This document shows positions 55,256 through 64,000 of a DNA stretch of 64,000 bases, one piece after another. The stretch's first letter is position 1. Each line of letters begins with the position of its first letter. Origin of the DNA: Chimonanthus salicifolius (lineage: Eukaryota > Streptophyta > Magnoliopsida > Laurales > Calycanthaceae); the NCBI GenBank assembly GCA_013350335.1, contig CM023534.1, positions 19,859,302 through 19,923,301 of the forward strand, read 5' to 3'. Made by a program: the position numbers and the translations under genes. Below the pieces are notes generated by a model. It was given only the letters and a program-made list of their open reading frames with translations. It was not told the DNA's origin and did not search any database.

Positions 55256-56738
55256 AGTGATGGTATTAGAGCCGAAGGTTATCGGATTCAGACAAGGTTC
55301 AGTCGAATCGGAGTCGTTGAAATCACAAACACGGATGAAGTTTTTTTTCCCGAGGTGGAATCGGGACAAACAACAGATTCATTTTTCCTCTGGTTTACGG
55401 TGAAGGCTGTAGGCAGAAAAAGGGGTTTTTCATTCTCAGATTGGTTTTTTCGATGGTTTCAAAACTAGCACTGTTCACCGAGTCCTATCGCTGCAAGAAC
55501 AAGTGGTAGATTTCTGAATCCCCACGGCCAGAGAGGCTGGAAACTACAGAGTGATCGTCTGCGAGCTGAACGACGCCGGAGAAGATTTGAGACAGGGAAC
55601 AAGGGCAGATCCAGATTTCGAAGGAAGAGTTTTCTCTGCAGATCTGTTCTTCTCCAAATCGGTAATAGATCAGAAAAGGGGACGAAAGGCAGGACAGTCA
55701 GCATCCAGATCTGAGATAGAGATCGGTTGGCTGCAAGCATCGAGTGCAGAGGACCAGCCGGTGGAAATCAGAACCGGCACACAGGAAAGGGTTCTCGGTT
55801 TCAGAACAAATCCGCAGCGGCGGAAGAGAAGAGGAATTTGATCGTCATTCTCCCTTGAGCAGATCAAATCTGATCTTTGCATCAAAAAAGGCGACTGGAA
55901 GAGGAATCGCCGAGCAACAACTCAGAAAAGACCAAGGGTTCGTCGTTTTCAGAAGGCCAGATCTGAGGGTAGGGAGAAGGGGATCCTCTCCTTTCAGATC
56001 AGAGAATGAAGGCAGCAGTAGTGGTGGCCAAAGTCTACCACCGGCCAGCAGAAGGGGTTGGCGGAAAAGGAGTTTTCTCAGTGGAATCGCGCCAGCGTTT
56101 CCTCGCCCGAAAATCAGTGGTGGCTGAGGCCAGATCGCCGGACCCAAGAATTTTTTTTTAGCGTGAACTGATCTATTCATAGATCTAAGGAAAAAAAAAA
56201 TTCAGTGGTCCGCAGGACCACCATTTCTTGTACACCCGTGGCACCACCATTTCGGGTGGTACGCAAGACCACCGTTTCAGGTGCAGCCATGGGACCACCA
56301 TTTTGGTTAGTCCGTCGAACCACCATTTCCAGTGCACCCTAGAGACTACGGATTCAGGTACTCCTGTAGTTGGGAAAACAACAGTCCAGAATTGTTTTGC
56401 AGTTTCCGGAGTCACCGGGACTCGGAATTGATATCCTTCTTCGCTTGTACGATCGTGCAGTGAGATCTACGCAGTGACCGGTGTGCATTTGTTTTCTGAT
56501 AGAATTGGCAGTAAGCGCTAAGCAGTGGCATTTGTAGAAAGGAGATCAGCTGAGTTTTCTTTTCTCTTATCTTTCTCTATGTGTTATAATTGATTAAACC
56601 ACCCAAGTGGTGAGGAGTTCGGGGGTACTCGGTTGGATGCCAGTAGTAGATCCTTAGGTTTGTGCAGGGCTACAAATTTACACTGTTCGTTATTTGCTTC
56701 CGTATTTGCACATGAAATTAAATAGAGGCAGTGTAAGA
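55256..56738 (+). other. Copia leader between primer-binding site and gag
   Basis: Begins AGTGATGGTATTAGAGCC. The length (about 1.5 kb) is long for a copia leader. It is GC-richer than its surroundings, with open frames on both strands that look compositional (Arg-rich on plus, Leu/Pro-rich on minus) and carry no recognised motif. A minisatellite-like stretch lies at 56205-56345. No separate gene is supported, though a small leader protein cannot be ruled out. Confidence 0.55.
56205..56345 (+). repeat. Degenerate ~38-bp repeat with GACCACCATTTC core
   Basis: GGACCACCATTTCTTG, GGCACCACCATTTCGG, AGACCACCGTTTCAGG, GGGACCACCATTTTGG and CGAACCACCATTTCCAG follow one another at roughly 35-40-bp spacing. 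It is in the copia leader. Confidence 0.8.
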
Positions 56739-56891
56739 ATGACATCCAGTTCTAGCAGTTTTACAGTCATGAAATTGGTACTGGGCAATTATCTCTTATG
56801 AAAGACCTGCATGCAAGATCTCCTGATTAAGCATGATTTATATCATCCAATCTTAGGAGATGTAGCTATACCTGATGATATGAAGACACCA
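56739..56891 (+). pseudogene. Copia gag, N-terminal part
   Basis: ATG at 56739 gives MTSSSSSFTVMKLVLGNYLL, then a TGA (likely once Trp) and KTCMQDLLIKHDLYHPILGD...DDMKTP, the start of a copia gag. It is cut at 56892 by the G-rich DNA element and resumes at 59209. Confidence 0.8.
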
Positions 56892-59208
56892 GGCTGCGTT
56901 TGGATGGGGGGTAATTTTTATCCTAAGTAGGGGTCACCCTTGAGTAGGGGTGACCTTTGAAGTAGAATTACCCTTATCTTCTTTGGTAATTGCAGTGGTA
57001 AAGTAAAACCTTATCCTAAGGGTAAAAAATATTGTTTGGTAACTATAAGCAAGGGTAACCTAATATATTAATATTTTTTTATTTTTTTATAAAACATAAT
57101 TATTAAATAATATTCATGAAGTAAATTCTAATAATATAACTTATAATAATATTATCTAATTTTTATAAATTATTTTTCATAATTATAATTTAAAATGAAC
57201 ACGCATTCTAACATTAAAAAAATAAATAAAGAATTTTTTTGATATTATTATTTTAAATCCCAATAAATAAATTAAAAATATCAACATATCTCTTCATAAA
57301 CATTCTAATTATTATTTTTTATATTATATGAATTTAATAAAAATATTAATTCTCATAAAATTGTTAATATGTCAGCTTACCCCTACTCAAAGGTAACCCC
57401 TGTAAAAATTTATCCCTCACTCAAATGCATCACGTTGAAAATATTGCAGATATTTTATTTTTATCTTATATAGATTTAATAAAATTATTAATTCTCATAA
57501 AATTGTTAATATGTGAGTTTACCCCTATGTACAATTGCCCCTACTCAAGGGTAACCCTTGTAAAAATTTACCCCTCACACAAATGCATCACGTTGAAAAT
57601 GTTGTAGAAATTTTATTTTTATATTATAGATTTAATAAAATTATTAATTCTCATAAAATTGTTAATATGTCAGTTTACCCCTACTTATAATTACCCCTAC
57701 TCAATGGTAACCCCTATAAAAATTTACCCCTCACCCAAATGCATCACTTTGAAAATGTTGCAGAAAATTTATTTTTACATTACATAGATTTAATAAAATT
57801 ATTAATTCTCATAAAATTGTTAATATGTCAGTTTACCCTTACTTATAATTACCTCTACTCAAGGGTAACCCCTATAAAAATTTACCCTCACCGAAATGCA
57901 TCACGTTGAAAATGTTGCAGAAATTTTATTTTTACATTATATAGATTTAATAAAATTATTAATTCTCAAAAAATTGTTAATATGTCAGTTTACCTCTACT
58001 TACAATTACCCCTACTCAAGATTAACCCCTGTAAAAATTTACCCCTCACCCAAATGCATCACATTGAAAATGTTGCATAAATATTATTTTTATATTATAT
58101 AGATTTAATAAAATTATTAATTCTCATAAAATTATTAATATGTCAGTTTACCCCTACTTACAATTACCCCTACTCAAGGGTAACCCCTGTAAAAATTTAC
58201 CTCACCCAAATGCATCACATTGAAAATGTTGCAGATTTTTTTTTATATTATATAGATTTAATAAAATTATTAATTCTCATAAAATTGTTAATATGTCAGT
58301 TTACCCCTACTTATAATTACCCCTACTCAAGGGTAACCCCTGTAAAATTTACCCCTCATCCAAATGCATCACGTTGAAAATGTTGACACATTTTTAAAAT
58401 AATCTTTTAACAGAATAAATTGTTAATTACCCTGAAAGAGATTATCATGAAGCTCAAACTTTTTCAGAGTTTTGAGACCCTATTGAAATTTCGACAGAAT
58501 CACCCCTTAAAAATAGAACATTTTGACAAATACGTTTAAGAAAATTTTATTTTTATTTTTATATTATATGGATTAAATAAAATTATTAATTATTCTAAAA
58601 TTGTTAATATGTCAGGTTACCCCTACTCACAATTACCTCTATTCAAGGGTAACCCCTGTAAAAAATTACTCCTCAGCCAAATGCATTATGTTGAAAATCT
58701 ATATAATAAAAAAAAATATTTGAAATCTAATTAAATTTTCAATTATATAATATATAATTGAAAAATAAAGGAAGGCACGAGATAAATAGGGGAAAAATTT
58801 CTTTAAAAAATAAATAAAAAATAAAAAACCACTATTATTATTTTAAATTTTTATAAATGAATAAAAAACTTCTACATATCTCTTCATAAAAAAATATAAT
58901 TTGTTGTTTGGTGATATGAAATTTATCAAATAGAAATAATGGAGTGCTTTTAAAAAAAAAAATAAAAGCCAAATACTCACCAAAATAAATAAATAAATAC
59001 AATGTAAGAAAAAAAAATCTCATAAAAGAGCAAAAGGGAGGGTAAGGAGGGATATTTAAGAATGAATACCCCAAGCCCAATGGGGGTATTCAAAATGGTT
59101 GCAAGAGGGGTAAAAATTCAAATTTTTACCCTTACCCCCTTCTTACCAAACGAGGGTAATAAGGGGTAACGGGGGTTACCCCCTCTTACCCCCCATCCAA
59201 ACGCAGCC
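56892..59208. mobile_element. Non-autonomous DNA transposon with G-rich TIRs (copy 2), in copia gag
   Basis: Ends are identical to copy 1 (GGCTGCGTTTGGATGGGGGG on both sides, inverted). 2317 bp. Flanking triplets are CCA and AAA, so no clear target duplication. The interior is collinear with copy 1: left part, tandem array (57369 onward), a CTGAAAGAGATTATC / CACCCCTTAAAAATAGAACA stretch and a GGGGTAAAAATTC near-palindrome at the right. Its position splits gag codons cleanly. Confidence 0.88.
57369..58400. repeat. ~155-bp tandem repeat array, seven units plus an outlier
   Basis: ATGTCAGTTTACCCCTACTT-like landmarks at 57369, 57511, 57667, 57825, 57982, 58140 and 58293 (spacing 142-158 bp), with a further isolated unit at 58609. 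Same unit as at 2439-3325, with more divergence and one more copy. Confidence 0.9.
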
Positions 59209-59957
59209 AAAGTAGAAAGAATGGGAGTACAAGCATTTGAAGGCTGTGAGCCTGATCAGGGAATATGTCGATGACACCATATTTCACCATATCATAGAAG
59301 AAAAGAAGGCAGATGAACTGTGGACCAAACTATCTACAATGTATGAGAGAAAGGCGCCAGTGAACAAAGCCTTTGTTATCAAGATACTGGTGAGACTGAT
59401 ATACAATAAGAACATGTCAATGTCAGAACACCTCAGCAACTTTCAGGGTATGGTGAACCAGCTGGCTATTGCGAAGATTATATTTGCAGATGAGATTTTG
59501 GCTCTTCTTCTCATGGCGACACTACCAGATTCTTTTGAGACTCTGGTGATTGCTTTGAGTAACTCTGCACCCGGTGGCCAGCTATCCTTAAAGATAGTAA
59601 AGGAGTCATTGATGAATGAAGAGATGAGACGGAAAGAAAAGGGCATCGCATCTTCTTCTTCTGGAGCATATGTGTCACATGATAGGGGCAGAAGACATAA
59701 AACTTATGGTCGCCAGGACCATAGAAGCAAGAGCAGACCCGGTGGAGGCAACATATCTCAGAGCAGAGGCAGAGACAACAGAAAGTGTTTTTCATTGTGG
59801 CAGAGCAGGGCACTTTAAGAATCAGTGTAGGGTGTGGAAGAGAGAAAATAATCAGACTGAGCAGTATCATGAACGAAAGCCAGCATCTTCAGATACCACG
59901 GCTGCAACATTTCAGGAGCAGCGTACTCTTGTCATAGTGACCATCACTAAGGGGGAG
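59209..59957 (+). pseudogene. Copia gag, C-terminal part with zinc knuckle
   Basis: Resumes the gag frame: KAVSLIREYVDDTIFHHI, KADELWTKLSTMYERKAP, MSMSEHLSNFQGMVNQL, ALLLMATLPDSFETLV, typical of copia gag (UBN2 family). A basic region (RSKSRPGGG) precedes a zinc knuckle whose first Cys (RKCF) is in one frame and the rest (HCGRAGHFKNQC) in another, so a frameshift lies at about 59790. It is cut at 59958 by a solo LTR. Confidence 0.87.
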
Positions 59958-62900
59958 TGTAACGCCCTGCCCTTTTTTACTCGCTTAGCTTTCCGAAAAT
60001 CAAAGTCTATTTTTTTTATAAGCAAAGACTGATAGAGTGTGGGACATCACGACGCGAGCTAAGTTCGAACTTCTAAAGTTCGACCCTTAACTGGCCAACC
60101 CTATGTGTGCATCGACTAAGTCCATGAAAATGATTCACACATAACAATATAAACATGCGGATTAAAATCATAACTGCGGAATTATAATAAAACCTAGTTC
60201 TATTCCATTTTAGATAGCAAAGTACGTCAAGTCTTTATCTATAATTAACATAACATAATTATCCAAATAAACATCCAACCACAGCAAATATTATCTAAGT
60301 TATTACATTCCGAATTCTAGATACTCAAAATACAAGTCCATGAGAATCTTAATCAAAATATAAACTAAAAGCATCCAAGCTCCTATGCTTGACCCTCCTC
60401 ACGTTCATCGTTCCCCTTGTTTCCTATATCATCCACTAGGGTAAAAGTTGGGCTTTAAAACAACGCGCCCAGTAGGTATTCCAATTAGGGCTAATACATC
60501 GTTAGTACAAAACATATATAATAATATCATAATGTTAAAATCCATATAAACCATGCCATGTCATGATATCAAATGCAATGAGTCCCACCCATCACAAGTA
60601 CATATAAGTACCTCCACATAGGTCTTTCGGATGCCCCGATGGAGTGTGGCCCCTCCGGTTTCTTTTTAATGAAAAAGCACATCAAGATATCCCACATAGG
60701 TTTTTCGGACGCCCCGACGGAGTGTGATCCCTCCGGTTACATATCCTTCACCCCATGTCATGCATGAGATGCCAATGAAACATATGCTATTTTATATAAT
60801 AAACATAGCATTAAAACTCACATTTGAAACATATCTTTTTCAACATAAATTCATCAAATAAGATAAAAACATTGTACATAAACCCATAGTTTCAAAGAGG
60901 TGGAATCCTACCAAAGACCACTAACGTGTCTTTGCGCTTTCGTCCGGTAACCGCTCACAATTGTACACACCTTGAGGTCCCATTACCTTATAATGTAACA
61001 ATCAATTAAAACCATGTCCCATTTGATTTACAATAATGTCCAAGTCTATAAACCCAACTTGTGGGGTTCGGCCATACACCATGGCCGAACCTCACATCTT
61101 TGGTTTTAGTCCCTCCTTTGATTAATTCAATTAATTCCACAACCATGCCATCCTTGATTCATAAAACCAAACACTTATAGATTAATCATCTAACCTTATC
61201 AAATCCATAAAATCCATAAATCATTCCCCATGGGGTTCGGCCATACACCATGGCCGAACCCATGGTCTATCATTTCCACCTATTTACAATTTTGTCATTG
61301 GTCTAATCCTTAGTTAACATTTCATTCATTTTAATCTACCATACATAGACCCTAAGTCCACCAAATAATTGCCATGGGGTTCGGCCATACACCGTGGCCG
61401 AACCCATGGTCCATTAATTCACTTAATTACAATATTGCCATTATATCTATCCATAACGAATAACATAAACCATGAACATAGGTCTATATATAATTAAATC
61501 TTTCATTTCCTTAAACATGCATAACCACACTAAGTGTCCCTTAAAATATTCCAACACATGGTCCATCAAATAGTTCATGGGGTTCGGCCATGGTCTATGT
61601 CCATCATTTTCACCTCTTTACCTTTTTGCCATTTCCTTCATCACCTTAGGTTTAGGTTCCAAAACATAGGTCCATTCATTTATTTAAACATGTATAACAC
61701 TCCAAATAACCCTTTAAAATGATCTATAATCTATTCCTTAATCCAAACATAATCCACCAATGAGGGACCCATTAAAAATTACTTCATGGGGTTCGGCCAT
61801 ACACCATTGCCGAACCCTATGATGTCTAACTTTCTAATTATATCAATTTCCATTCTTGAATCCATAAATCAAGGTTCCTTCCTCTCTTTTTTTTAATCCA
61901 AAAATCCCTTATTAAAACCTTTCTAAATTAATAACCATTCTCCATGGGGTTTGGCCATAGGGTTCGGCCATACACCATGGCCAAACCCTATGGTTCATAA
62001 TTTTCTCTTTGACAATCATTAATCCTTGATCTTCCATTTAATCAATCACCCTATTAAATCCATCTATATTTTACCAGTGGGGTTCGGCCATACACCATGG
62101 CCGAACCCATGATCCATGATTCTTATCCATTTTAAATCCTTTAACATCATCAACATTCATCTATGATCTTCCATCATTTAAATCCATTTAAGAATATTAA
62201 CAATGTATTTCCATGGGGTTCGGCCATGATGGTTCATCCTTTTCATTTAAACCTCCACATTCATCCCTCAATTTTCTTCCATGGGGTTCGGCCATACACC
62301 ATGACCGAACCCTATGGTTCCTTTCTTTTAAACAAAATTATCAAAATTACTTACCGGTTCCGCAACTCCTCCGGTTTTCCTTCGCTCCGACATGTTCTTC
62401 CGATCCTTTTCTTCCTTAGTCTTTTCCTCCTCTTTCTTGATCTTTCACACTTGCTGGCCGCCCTCTCCTTCTCTTGTTATGCCGTGTGCCCTTCTCTTAA
62501 TTTTGGGTGTGCCGTGCACCCCTTGTCTTTCTTTTATAAAACCTTCACTTAATCCTAATTAGAAGGTGCCAAAATCCTCTTAACTTAGCAATTCCCTTAT
62601 GCCGTTTTTTAACCAAAGGAAAGGACACCTTTCCAAGATACACCAGCGCATCATCTTGGATATGCAAATCTCTCATGTGGCCAAGCAACCTTTTTTATTT
62701 AGCAATTCCCCTAGTATCACTCTTAATCAAGGGAAGGACCTCTTTTTAAATGATCTTATGCGCATCCTCATGGATGTGCAAATCCCACACACGACCAAGC
62801 ATCTTTTATTTAATTTTACATCTTCTTTATTGATTGTGTTCGGCTATAACTCCTTGATTTCTTGAGAGGAAATCTAGCCTTATGCGTGTGTGTGTCATCC

Positions 62901-63122
62901 ACATACACCTCATGTGCATACCATTTAATCTAGATAAATATATTACAGTACCATTTTAATTCAGCCCCATTTAATTTAAATTGGACCTTATACCATAATC
63001 GTTGGGTCCTAATTGGGCCATTGACCCAACACCTTACCCATCTAAGGTTCGTATCCGTTAATTCACAATTAAAATGGCAAATTCCGTAATTTATTGATAA
63101 TATGGAATTCCAAAGTGTTACA
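59958..63122 (-). mobile_element. Solo LTR (family B) between copia gag and protease
   Basis: Starts TGTAACGCCCTGCCC and ends GGAATTCCAAAGTGTTACA, i.e. minus orientation relative to the copy at 22653-26219. 3165 bp. Flanks are GGGAG and GAGAG (4 of 5 identical), a probable target duplication. Shares the hairpin array, the ACTCCGTCGGGGCGTCCGAA and the TACTTGTGATGGGTGG landmarks (inverted) with the other copy. Confidence 0.88.
61060..62320. repeat. Array of ~9 GGTTCGGCCAT / ATGGCCGAACC hairpins (second LTR-B copy)
   Basis: Units near 61067, 61233, 61378, 61580 (right half lost), 61791, 61955-61985 (double), 62082, 62217 (right half lost) and 62286. The common form is GGGGTTCGGCCATACACC followed by ATGGCCGAACC. 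Loop sequence is more uniform than in the first copy (ACACC). Confidence 0.88.
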
Positions 63123-64000
63123 GAGAGAGTCTGTCCATTACTCCCTCCTCATCTGAGTGGGTCATTGACACTGGTGCCACGTATCATTATATGCCTCACA
63201 TGAGTTTCTTCTCTACATATACATCCAGAGAGTTTGGAACAGTTTGGATGGGCAACTCTGCATGTTCCCCTATCACTGGAGTTGGGAACATTACTATGAA
63301 GACTAGTCATGGCTGTGAGATTAGTTTGAAGGATGTGAGACATGTGCCAGACATCATATTGAACCTCATTTCTACGAGGGTACTCGGCATAGAGGGATAC
63401 ATCAGTACATTCGGCGGAGACTGATGTAAGATCAGCAAGGGATCGCTTACCGTGGCACGAGGCGTGATCAGAGATCACCTGTATGTTATGACCGGCACAG
63501 TTGGCACCAGCCAGATCCACGCAGTGCAGAGAGAGACTGCTTTCTCTTTATGGCATCGGAGACTTGCACATCTAAGTGAGAGAGGGTTGCAGATTCTTCA
63601 AAGGAAAGTCCTTATTCCACGGACTGAGTGCATCCTAGATAGACAATTGCGAGCATTGCATCATGGGCAAGCAGACAAGAACTTCCTTCAATCTAAAGGG
63701 CCACATAAAGGCTAGGAAGTTAGACCTAGTATACTCAGACGTTTGTGGACCGATAGAGATGGAGTCATTGGGAAAGGATAAGTACTTCATTACCTTCATT
63801 GATGATTCTACGAGAAAGTGCTGGATTTACTTCATGAGATCCAAAGATCAGACTTTCTCATTCTTCCGCGAGTTTGTTGCCCCTGTGGAGAGAAAGATGG
63901 GTAGAAAATTGAAATGTCTGAGGACCGACAGTGGAGGAGAGTACACATCGAGAGAGTTTAAAGAATTCTGCAAGGAAAACGGCATTCGACATGAGTTGAG
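63123..64000 (+). pseudogene. Copia protease, gag-pre-integrase and integrase core (partial at window end)
   Basis: Protease: EWVIDTGATYHYMPHMSFF, with the catalytic DTGA. Then SLKDVRHVPDIILNLIS, a stop at 63422, gag-pre-integrase LWHRRLAHLSERGLQIL and, after a frameshift near 63640, HCIMGKQTRTSFNLKGH and the integrase core LDLVYSDVCGPIEMESL (first catalytic Asp) and CLRTDSGGEYTSREFKEFC (second catalytic Asp). The catalytic Glu would lie beyond 64000. Confidence 0.9.

Larger units (their letters stand above)
51996..64000 (+). mobile_element. Ty1/copia retrotransposon with three nested insertions, runs off the window
   Basis: 5' LTR 51996-55255 (about 305 bp without its nested solo LTR), primer-binding site TGGTATTAGAGCC (55261-55273), a 1.48-kb leader, gag, protease and the start of integrase. 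Nested are a solo LTR-A (52143-55094), a G-rich DNA element (56892-59208) and a solo LTR-B (59958-63122). The order protease then integrase, and DTGATYH at the protease, mark it as copia. The 3' part with reverse transcriptase and 3' LTR lies beyond 64000. Stops and frameshifts make it non-functional as read. Confidence 0.9.

Noticed and set aside
55465..56180. Several 70-127-codon frames on both strands in the copia leader
   Set aside because: No domain or consistent codon signal; mutually overlapping; best seen as non-coding leader.

Overview
This window looks like gene-poor, transposon-dense plant nuclear DNA. The evidence is plant Ty3/gypsy chromovirus, Ty1/copia, TRIM, SINE, hAT and Mutator-like elements, plus pieces of one host gene, a PGG-domain membrane protein of the ACD6/ankyrin type. 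An angiosperm, probably a eudicot, is likely; I cannot name the species. I see no rRNA or tRNA gene and no CRISPR array. Much of the open-reading-frame content is degraded transposon protein or low-complexity shadow.

Layout. 123-1138: PGG-domain host gene with one intron and a frameshift. 1959-3930: non-autonomous DNA element with G-rich inverted ends and an internal ~157-bp tandem array. 4330-6055: decayed copia remnant on the minus strand. 6393-6759: small element rich in TATCGGCCGATA palindromes. 7103-28844: one hAT transposon (8-bp target duplication GCAATGAG), swollen from about 4.9 kb to 21.7 kb. Its transposase is cut at 10512 by a minus-strand chromovirus (10512-27335, duplication CCAAT), which itself holds two solo LTRs (15004-17450, TGATA; 22653-26219, TTTTA) and has a rearranged 5' end. 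29904-34087: TRIM element (GTAAC) whose left LTR carries a 3.3-kb solo LTR (30150-33452, CTGTA). 34924-36778 and 37286-38273: two internally deleted hAT relatives, the first carrying a nested MITE (35002-35463). 38850-47746: foldback-like element built on the palindrome ATTCATTCGAATGAAT, interrupted by a 6.75-kb Mutator-like element (40696-47450). 48941-49115: SINE. 51665-51995: second copy of the 5' part of the PGG gene, cut by a copia element that runs from 51996 off the right edge. That copia carries a solo LTR in its 5' LTR, a second copy of the G-rich DNA element in gag, and another solo LTR between gag and protease.

The most unusual object is the Mutator-like element at 40696-47450. It has inverted repeats of roughly 0.55-0.68 kb made of GATCGATC-rich modules and a 9-bp target duplication. 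It holds two convergent genes: a FAR1/MULE-type transposase in a single reading frame broken by ten nonsense codons and no frameshift, and a fully open second protein of 588-676 residues with a predicted 'putative plant transposon protein' domain. Their 3' ends are separated by a ~230-bp-arm inverted repeat. Other structures worth checking are arrays of short palindromes inside two different LTR families, internal tandem repeats in the G-rich DNA element that resemble its own ends, and an extra zinc-knuckle reading frame upstream of gag in the chromovirus.

Exact insertion borders rest on target-site duplications read by eye. Domain names rest on motif recognition without database searches.
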